Part shown: in pieces, positions 56,900 to 64,000 of the stretch | Layout of the letters: every line of letters begins with the position of its first letter | How positions within the stretch are numbered: the first letter of the stretch is position 1 | DNA from: Enoplolaimus lenunculus | Taxonomy: Eukaryota > Nematoda > Enoplea > Enoplida > Thoracostomopsidae | DNA length: 64,000 bases | Reading direction: 5' to 3' | Assembly (NCBI GenBank): GCA_030248215.1 | Contig: JASANG010003859.1 | Location: 80,711 to 144,710, forward strand | Notes under the pieces: generated by a model | What the model was told of the DNA's origin: nothing | The model's input: only the letters and a program-made list of their open reading frames with translations | Databases searched by the model: none | Position numbers and translations under genes: made by a program

Positions 56900-57085
56900 T
56901 GGTGGAGTTCCACCCAAATTCCAGGGTGGGGACCCCCAACTTCGCGAGCGAAGTGAACGAGAAGCCAGACGCATTTTAAAACTTCGGCAGTTTATGTTTC
57001 AAGCGGGAAGCTGATGTCCCCTTTAGGGGTGTGGCCCCCAAATGGGGGTATGGAGAGTGACTGCTCCGGCCCGGTCTACGAAACA
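56900..57085. repeat. GC-rich repeat (CCGGTTGAAACAAA family)
   Basis: AAATTCCAGGGTGGGGACCC, GCGAGCGAAGTGAACGAGAA, then CCCCTTTAGGGGTGTGGCCC and GGGGGTATGG. Confidence 0.55.
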
Positions 57086-57411
57086 GTTACAGTATTCTGA
57101 AACAATAGGTATATATACCGATACTCGTGAAATATTTTTCAAAAATTAACCATTTCTTGCACATGAGAAACAACATATACTCAGGACCACAGCAGCCACC
57201 TCCATCCCCCCATTTGAAGGCGGCCCCACTACAGGACCGCAGCAGTGACCTCAATCCCCCCAATTATAGGGGCAGAGCCCCGAAGAGTGGCCACCACCAT
57301 CCTAACAAGATCTTAAACAAAAAACAGCGGTAAATGTTCAACTTGGATACGTATTTAAAATTAAGAAATTCACAATTTAAAAAATATTTTGGTCATCGCA
57401 AGGGAACCTCA

Positions 57412-57816
57412 TCCTGGAATTTTGGCGGCCGTCCCCCTGGAATTTTGACGGCCGTCACCCTGAAATTTTGACGGCCGTGACCCTGGAATTTTGACGGCCG
57501 TCACCCTGGAATTTTGGCGGCCGTCCCCTAAAATTTTGACGGCCGTCACCCTGGAATTTTGACGGCCGTCACCCTGGAATTTTGGCGGCCGTCCCCTAAA
57601 ATTTTGACGGCCGTCACCCTGGAATTTTGACGGCCGTCAACCTGGAATTTTGACGGCCGTCACCCTGGAATTTTGGCGGCCGTCAACCTGGAATTTTGGC
57701 GGCCGTCAACCTGGAATTTTGACGGCCGTCACCCTGGAATTTTGGCGGCCGTCAACCTGGAATTTTGGCGGCCGTCAACCTGGAATTTTGACGGCCGTCC
57801 CCGTGGAATTTTGGGA
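57412..57816. repeat. Minisatellite, about 18 units of 22-23 bp
   Basis: Unit CCTGGAATTTTGACGGCCGT plus CAC. Seventeen full units and one partial. Variants: GGCGG for GACGG, CCTAAAA for CCTGGAA, and CAA or CC for CAC at the end. The variants recur in blocks of three, which points to block duplication. Each GACGGCCGTC is a perfect 10-bp palindrome. Confidence 0.92.
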
Positions 57817-58477
57817 ACCTCCATTCTACCCTGCTCCGGCACTGCATATGGTATTCGCTAACATATTATGCTCAGGTTGACTTATTCCAACAGCTTAAGT
57901 GTTCACATAACACACGTTAACAAACATCTGAAAGTCGTTGCAAAAATCAGTAGCAGATCCAGAGGCAAATGGGAGGTTGCACGCCGCCCCCCGGTAGAAA
58001 ATTTTATGTGACCAAATTGTACCCTACCGTATAATTTTTCCTTCAGAAAATTGGCACATATATTGCATACAGTAAAAATTGCGTTTCATAATTTTTGTCA
58101 GCCCGTTCGTTGTCAAAAGTTTCTTTCTGAACACTTCAGCTCACAGTTGTTGTGACCACAGAAAATCAGATTTCTCTCAAACCGAAAAGCAACAAAACAA
58201 TGAACGCTAATACGAGCCCCGAGAAAGTATTACCACCTTTAAGCCTTTCCGTGGTTCCCTGTAGCTTATAGTACAACGGGTACCAAATATTGCTTTATGA
58301 GATGCAAATCTAAGTATTTGACCAGAACCAAAATATGAAAAAGAAATACCAACGACAATTACATTTGAATACCACTGGTCAAAATCTATAGTATATTTTT
58401 CAAAAATGCACACGAAATGTCCACTCTATTCTTTGTTCTTAATATACAAAGTAAAACCTCGTAAACACTCCCACAGC

Positions 58478-58600
58478 CAGCTCGCTGTAGGGGTAAACAT
58501 TTTTCACGAGGGGAACACAAGGATTTTCGGTCACTTTAATACAAACAAAGCTGAAAATTTTCTAGTGAGGCCAAAATTCTTCAGCGACCTTTATACCTGA
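58478..58600. mobile_element. Fragment of a GGCCCGTAGCCAGCTCACC-family MITE
   Basis: CAGCCAGCTCGCTGTAGGGG, then GGATTTTCGGTCACTTTAAT and GCTGAAAATTTTCTAGTGAG. Confidence 0.5.
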
Positions 58601-58673
58601 GGTTCGATTTCTGGCGTGGTCACCATGACCTGATCTTTACCGAACCAGGTACAACCCGATCAGAAAAGTTTTT

Positions 58674-58817
58674 CTAAAGATCAAGGGCGGAACGTTTTTC
58701 TGTGAGTCTGGAATATACAGTGTAACCTGAAAGCTTTACAGTATTTTTGCTTGGCTTAGGCTTAGGCTTATGAATATGGTTATATTACTGTTCCACCCCT
58801 GTTATTTTCCGTTGACC
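58674..58817. mobile_element. TTAGGC-core MITE, subfamily A, reversed
   Basis: AAAGATCAAGGGCGGAACGT at the left, GGCTTAGGCTTAGGCTTATG inside, TTCCACCCCTGTTATTTTCC at the right. Confidence 0.65.
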
Positions 58818-59050
58818 GTTCGTCCTAATTGCAAAACAGGGAATTTTTCAAATATACTAGCAATTGACCTTAAAACCTATGGTTAAAGCACTGTCAAAAT
58901 CATTCATAACAAGATATACATTTTCTTAAGCGGAACAACATTAATCATTGTTGCTCAGAAATGCCGGAAACTAAAGCCAAGTAATACACGAACAAGTGTA
59001 TATGTATCTCACAAATTGAACAGGCTACAGGGTTTGAACCATACACATAT

Positions 59051-59273
59051 ACACACTGTTAAAAATGGTGAGTCAAATTGACTCTCTCCGAAATAAGCTT
59101 TTCCAGACTGCAGAAACTGAGTCAAAATTCGACTCCGCCAGAGTCTAATTCGACACAATGAGTAGCTCACTGAGTCGAAATTGACTCTTTCGGAGTCGAA
59201 TTTGACTAAGTTTGTGTAGTCGGGCAAAGTCTATTTCGAAGAGAGTCAATTTGACTCACCATTTTTCGCATGC
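59051..59273. mobile_element. Palindromic MITE (GAGTCAAATTGACTC family), copy 3
   Basis: GGTGAGTCAAATTGACTCTC at the left and GAGAGTCAATTTGACTCACC at the right. The centre is eroded but still paired. Confidence 0.8.
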
Positions 59274-59380
59274 AGATCCATAAGCTTATTTCTGTGCAAG
59301 AAATCAAATTCCTATATCGAAGTTGAAAAGTAAACTTGAACGCAATCTTTTTTTGCAATAATTTAAGGTGTGAAACTAAA

Positions 59381-59510
59381 GCCCTATTCACACGTGTAAG
59401 TTTTTACAACGAAAAATTGCAGCTGCAACTTGAAGTTGTAAGTTTTGTGAAATAAAGTTTATAAACAAATGTTGCACGCCGAAATTGCAGCTGCAAGTTC
59501 TCGCAGTAAA
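59381..59510. mobile_element. Partial MITE with CCCTATTCACACGTG end
   Basis: CCCTATTCACACGTGTAAGT at the left, then TTGCAGCTGCAACTTGAAGT. The right end was not found. Confidence 0.55.
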
Positions 59511-59852
59511 AAATAATAATTATGTATACTTTGCCTTTATTCTTTAAAGGCATAACGTTCGTCTTGGTTTCAGTTTTAAATAATTTCAGTTTTCATTTTA
59601 ATTGACTGTCTTTTACTCTTGGCTTTTCGGTATGAATTTTCTGATAGAAGTTTTTTCAAATTTAACAATTGAAAGGCAAAATTAAAACAAAAAAAATGAT
59701 GTAAAGTTCGAAAGGCCAGATTGTCTCAGACGCTAAAACGTGTTTACATATCAAACATCAACAACTGCGTTGACTTACAAGTATTGCATTTTAGATAACA
59801 AAACAGCTAAAATTGCAATATCTATCAAATGCATAGTGTTGTGAAACGACGT

Positions 59853-60010
59853 TCGCAGCCAGCTCACCGTACTTGGGGTAACAAATTTTCAGGAAGGGCA
59901 TACAAGGGTTTTTGATGACCTATAAGCACGGTTGAAAAATTTCTAGGGCGAACCAAAATGTTTCCAGGGGGGCTGAGGCCCGCCTGACGCCCTATGGCCA
60001 TGAGCCCGTG
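59853..60010. mobile_element. MITE of the GGCCCGTAGCCAGCTCACC family, reversed
   Basis: CGCAGCCAGCTCACCGTACT at the left, CCCTATGGCCATGAGCCCGT at the right, with GGTTGAAAAATTTCTAGGGC inside. Confidence 0.65.
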
Positions 60011-60211
60011 CAAAACACTACAGAAAGGTAAAGCTGATTTTAACTGGCAGAGCTTTTTGGATAAATGTAGCCACGGGCGAATCACTATAGAGTCCATTGA
60101 GGCCGCAATCTAGCGGCACGCGGCTCCTTTTGATCCTTAGGGACGGATGCATTCATTCCTTGAAAACTGACAAATTACGCTGTATAAATAAACAAGCACA
60201 AGTATAGATAA

Positions 60212-60358
60212 TCGGACCGTTTCTCCACGGGACGGCAATAGAGTCAGCTTAAGCTTTGAACTATTTTTTTGCTTGGTTTACTCCTATACTTAGCCATAGG
60301 CTTAGAGTTACGCTTAAGTATATGCTTATACTACCGGAACGACCCTGTTCTATTGACC
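60212..60358. mobile_element. TTAGGC-core MITE, subfamily A, eroded
   Basis: GACCGTTTCTCCACGGGACG at the left and GGAACGACCCTGTTCTATTG at the right. The internal units are mostly mutated. Confidence 0.5.
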
Positions 60359-61343
60359 ATAAAGAAGTATGGAAAATCACCGGGTAAGCCAAGCAAATGC
60401 TTGCTTATTCGTCAGAGGGGGCCAATTTCGTAAAAAAATACTTTCAAAATCATACGGCAGTTTCTGTAAAAATATATTTATCAATCAGCTTATATGAATC
60501 ATTTTATTTGTACAACAAAGCAATTACTATAGTTTGATACTATGGGGTAACGCAAACACGCGGAACAGGGGATCAGGGCTGTTAATCGATAAGCCCCCCC
60601 ATAACAATTGAAAAAGGCATCACCGGATATAATTGCGGCACTGGTTAGGTTTCATTTCAATTTGTCAAAGGCATTAAATTGTGATTGCTCCGAGAAACGG
60701 GGCCGCGTGCGTAATATTGTCAGCTCACATTTGAACAAAACGTTTCTGAAACCGATTTATACAAACAAAATTTTGTGAAAATTCCGTTTTAAGCTGTGTA
60801 TAACAGCGGTGTGGCTGATGGTGTAACTGTTGTATACGCATACCAGTAAAGGTACATCTTAGACAAAGCATAAGCAGGAACACTCAAATTTAAAAAATTC
60901 TCGCCGTTTTGCTGAGATGCTACAGTAGAGTAAGCTTAAGCTTTTGACTAATTTTATTGATTAAATATCGCCGGTTTTTCGTTTTGTACGAAAGAGTGAA
61001 AAAGACGAAAAACCGAAAATATAGAAATACTTTAATTTTAGCAAATGAAACTTGCGTAACAGCGAATCAAAGTCACGGAAAACTCGAAAAAGTTGGGTTC
61101 TCTTATACGATTGCAGCCGAAAACGAACGCTGATTTGCTAGATTTTTCAATACCGGTTTGATTGGATATACGTTTTGGCTGTTTATGTTCACTGTAGCTG
61201 TGATGAACCTCAGTTGAAAGTACAAGTATTTCTGTTACCTCAAATGAGATTCAGTTTAACTTACGATGTTTTTACTGATGAATCGCTCTTTGATGTTAAA
61301 ACTTTTGGTATGATTATTATTGATCTTGTAATTATCTGGTGAA
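60359..61343. other. Intergenic, nothing recognised
   Basis: AT-rich sequence without long frames. A short inverted pair, CGGTTTTTCGTTTT and AAAACGAAAAACCG-like, lies near 60970-61015. Confidence 0.4.
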
Positions 61344-61495
61344 TGCTACATTTAGGGCCGTAACAGTAGATTAAACGTATTCCTAAGCCTAAGCCTAAGC
61401 CTAAAAGCCTAAACAATAAAATGTAGTCTAGGATGTAAGCCTACTCTTTTACAGACCCACCCAAACCCGGGACGGTCCTAAAAGTAACATGGCCA
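61344..61495. mobile_element. TTAGGC-core MITE, subfamily B
   Basis: GCTACATTTAGGGCCGTAAC at the left and GGTCCTAAAAGTAACATGGC at the right. The interior has CCTAAGCCTAAGCCTAAGCC. Confidence 0.75.
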
Positions 61496-61848
61496 TTAAT
61501 CTTATAATTTTGTTATTTATGCTTGGTGATTCATGAAACTACAAATCCTGTAAGTAAGTTTTTAGCGAACTTGAACGCAGAGGTCAGCTCTTTTAGACAT
61601 CTAACACTTTTAAAGTGTGTACCCCCCGTCATGTGTTTTAAAATGTTGATAAATAATGCTTACTAGTCAGCCGATTATTGACTGAACAAAAATTTGCATG
61701 CAGCTTTTCTTTTCGTAGAACAATCATGTTTATAATCACAGAATTCCTTGCAAGCAAAGTAATGCTGGAAAGTTGTCGAAAATACGTATGTAGGGAATTC
61801 CAGCTTTATTATACAGATTGGTAAAATGTGATTTTCTTACAAGAATTT

Positions 61849-61950
61849 TTACACGTTTTTCAATTGTACCATTGTTCCGGTTTCCATTAAACACGAAAAA
61901 TAATCATCCGTTGGTTCCAGTTGATCCAATTTTCCAGCGGTCGATCGCAT
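61849..61950 (-). other. Possible 3' end of an unrecognised - strand gene
   Basis: A - strand frame of 33 codons (MRSTAGKLDQLEPTDDYFSC, then LMETGTMVQLKNV, stop) is followed 38 bases later by AATAAA (61810-61805). A second protein-like stretch, DYIEIENDDIFVFIASYQQ, lies upstream on the same strand (about 62100-62045). I could not connect them by clear splice sites, and neither resembles a family I know. Confidence 0.25.
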
Positions 61951-62147
61951 GTTTTTTTCGTAATTTTATCCGCCAAGTGGAACTACCCAGAATATGGTCG
62001 AAAACGTTCAACTCGACCAAATCTCAAGCTCATATCAAACCGCTGCTGATAACTAGCAATGAATACGAATATGTCATCGTTTTCAATTTCAATATAATCG
62101 GCTGTGTGGGCAAAACAGAGTCTTGATTCCGTATTCTCAAATATGAG

Positions 62148-62316
62148 TACACTGCAAAAAATGATGAGTCAAATTGTCTCTCGTCGAAATAGGCTGTACG
62201 GGACTACACAAATTGAGTCAAATTTGACACGCTCTCAGCGACTCGAATGAGTTGAATTTAACTGTGGCATAGTCGAATTTGGCTCAGTTTGTGTAGTCCA
62301 GAATAGCGTATTTACC
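62148..62316. mobile_element. Palindromic MITE (GAGTCAAATTGACTC family), copy 4, right arm shortened
   Basis: The left end TACACTGCAAAAAATGATGA is intact. The right arm stops after GTTTGTGTAGTCCAGAATAG. It sits inside another repeat (62128-62752). Confidence 0.7.
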
Positions 62317-62501
62317 TATAACCAGTTAGTGATAGGTTCAAGTAACTTTGGAACCAGCGCATGGTGAAGTTCGATATTCAGCACATTGTTCGCGTTGTAA
62401 GCATGTGAGACACGTTTGTCCTAGTGCATATGCAAAAAATGCAATGCACATTGTGTTGTACGGTCGACACATAGTCGACGCAAAATGCAGTTGGTGAGGC
62501 C

Positions 62502-62584
62502 GGCTACGTGGCGCAGAGGTAGAGTGTTCTCTTGAGGATCCGTAGGCTGAGAGTTCGATCCCAGCTCCGAAGACCCGCTTTTTT
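62502..62584 (+). repeat. tRNA-like segment with Pol III boxes and terminator
   Basis: TGGCGCAGAGGTAGAG resembles an A box and GAGTTCGATCCC a B box, at tRNA spacing. They are followed by TTTTTT at 62579-62584, a Pol III terminator. The acceptor stem does not pair, so it is a tRNA-derived relic or a SINE head, not a working tRNA. Confidence 0.5.
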
Positions 62585-62752
62585 AGCTGCTTAAATAGTT
62601 GAAAGGTCTGATGTCTTGGTTCCTACCTAGGCTGACACGCGTTTGATTCGTTCTACTTCTGTTTCAATTTTGAAACCTGCAATTGCAAATGTTCGTTAAT
62701 TTGAAAACCTAACTGATGATAGGTGCTATATGCATTTGAGAATATGTGCCCT

Positions 62753-63715
62753 TGAGTTTGTTTTGTTCCTTGCTATTTCTACGTTTACACCACTCCGTCT
62801 ACTGTGACTCTGGATAAAGTTTACTAAATCTGGCCAGAAATGCTACTTGAATCGTGATTAGCTTATCATACAATGTTTTAGGTTACAATGTTTTTCACGT
62901 GTTTATATATATACACTATATTGCATAAGATGATTACTTACCTAAACCTAAACACTTGTTACCAACGGCGTAGTCTAAAGTTTAATAATTTGCTGGGGTC
63001 GACCACGAACAAATCGACTAAATCCTACCACCCTTAAGTTACAATTGACTATGTTCACCATTATGAAATAAAGTAAGATATATCCAACTGAAAGACCAAC
63101 AATTCGAGTTAAGAGCCCTCGATTCCTCTGCAACCCCCCCTGTAAAATGCGTCCGGTCCCTGTCTAGTGCTTATGACCAAATATATATATGTATAGTACT
63201 GGTTGATTAACTGTATTTTAATAAATTGCTATTGCTTCCTAAAGTATACAAAAGTTACCCGTGGCAACTAGAGATTCATTGTAGGTCTGTGATTTTGGGT
63301 GTTTTTACTGTTCAGTTTTGGTTTGAAAATTAAAAACAAAATGAGTTCTTTGAACAAAATCTATTACCTGTACCATTGGTGGACTGTATACATGTCATAC
63401 ATTACTGGGGATACAATGGGGTGACACCCCACACATCCACCAGGTCTTAGACCCGTCAATATTGAAAAAATTTTGTGATAAGATTTAGTACTAAAATTGT
63501 GTTTGGCTTCTTGTTCGCGTTTGCCAGCCGACGTTATATTCATCATTGCTCTTGTGGCTTCTCTCATAGTTGAAAGTTATCGGTTCGCCACTGGTTGTGA
63601 TTACGAAACCCTCAAATGAAGTACAGGCTCGTAGCTGAGAAAGAATTCAGTGTGTCTATTTGTTTCTAGGTGGTTTTTTGGGGCTTAACGTTAACGTCGA
63701 TTTTACTGACAATAT
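62753..63715. other. Intergenic, a weak - strand frame only
   Basis: The - strand frame 63567-63364 (67 codons) ends close to a GTAATA that could be a donor. No homology or partner exon was found, so it is not called a gene. Confidence 0.3.
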
Positions 63716-63886
63716 ATTGTTCTAAGTGTTTTTAAACGTTCGGTAATTGAACGATTAATAATAGCGGTAACGTCAAAGATTATTTTTTATTAAAATAATT
63801 ATCGAGCAACATTGTTCTAAGTGTTTTTAAATGTTCGGGAATGAACATTAATAATAGCGGTAACGTCAAAGATTATTTTTTTTAAT
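63716..63886. repeat. Tandem duplication near the window end
   Basis: TTGTTCTAAGTGTTTTTAAA, then AATAATAGCGGTAACGTCAA, occurs twice with a period of about 97 bp and few differences. Confidence 0.8.
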
Positions 63887-63964
63887 ATTTGTTAAATGCT
63901 CAGAATGCTTTTTATATAACGCCAGTTTTGCACTGTATATTTCGTCAAAAGGTCTGCCCACCCT

Positions 63965-64000
63965 AAGATCAGGGGCACAACGTTTTATTGTGGGACTGGA
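63965..64000. mobile_element. Left end of a TTAGGC-core MITE cut by the window edge
   Basis: AAGATCAGGGGCACAACGTT matches the subfamily A terminus. The rest is outside the window. Confidence 0.5.

Larger units (their letters stand above)
62128..62752. mobile_element. TIR element (AGCACCTATCACCAGTT family) carrying two insertions
   Basis: CCGTATTCTCAAATATGAGT at the left and GCATTTGAGAATATGTGCCC at the right. It is interrupted by a palindromic MITE (62148-62316) and by a tRNA-like segment (about 62500-62585). Confidence 0.65.

Noticed and set aside
57650-57880. Frames with repeated EFWRPSTWNF
   Set aside because: Product of the minisatellite; there is no start context, splice support or conservation.
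62502-62584. A functional tRNA gene
   Set aside because: The acceptor stem does not pair and the anticodon arm is unclear.
63364-63567. A 67-codon - strand exon
   Set aside because: No recognisable protein and no partner exon; only a weak donor-like GTAATA.

Overview
The window is metazoan nuclear DNA: many short phase-consistent introns (GT-AG, with compact TTTTAG or TTTCAG acceptors), three animal-type genes and dense small transposons in an AT-rich background. The acceptor style and the abundance of the hexamer TTAGGC (the nematode telomere unit) hint at a nematode, possibly an enoplean one. This is weak, because the hexamers lie inside transposons; another small-intron invertebrate is possible.

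Region 1 (1-23445, + strand) is one large gene, the BRWD/PHIP family chromatin reader. I traced 39 exons in a continuous frame (about 1,945 residues); only the extreme N-terminus is outside the window. It has the family's N-terminal helical region, an eight-bladed WD40 propeller, an acidic linker, the cryptic Tudor module, a good first bromodomain and a strongly degenerate second one. Its introns carry several miniature inverted-repeat elements.

Region 2 (26257-30071, - strand) is a three-exon rhodopsin-family neuropeptide receptor, closest in motifs to FMRFamide-type receptors, 469 residues, with transposon-filled introns. Both this gene and the BRWD gene have AATAAA signals soon after their stops.

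Region 3 (30131-46480) has no confident gene. It is a transposon field: a 1.5-kb terminal-inverted-repeat element with a dimeric satellite core, palindromic elements, TTAGGC-core elements, a decayed mariner-type transposon with clear TIRs, and a tRNA-derived SINE.

Region 4 (46480-51531, - strand) is a whole-looking Ty3/Gypsy LTR retrotransposon with 142-bp LTRs. Two features stand out: a PWWP domain at the end of the integrase, and a 2A-like NPGP motif near the start of gag.

Region 5 (52654-56781, - strand) is a three-exon Rab6-like GTPase ending in a C-X-C prenylation motif, with an unusually long N-terminal extension. Region 6 (56900-64000) is repeats again, including an 18-unit minisatellite, a nested transposon with a tRNA-like insert, and a possible but unrecognised - strand gene end near 61.8-62.1 kb.

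The three host genes show no functional linkage. Coordinates of genes come from matching exon phases by eye; repeat boundaries are approximate unless a TIR is cited.
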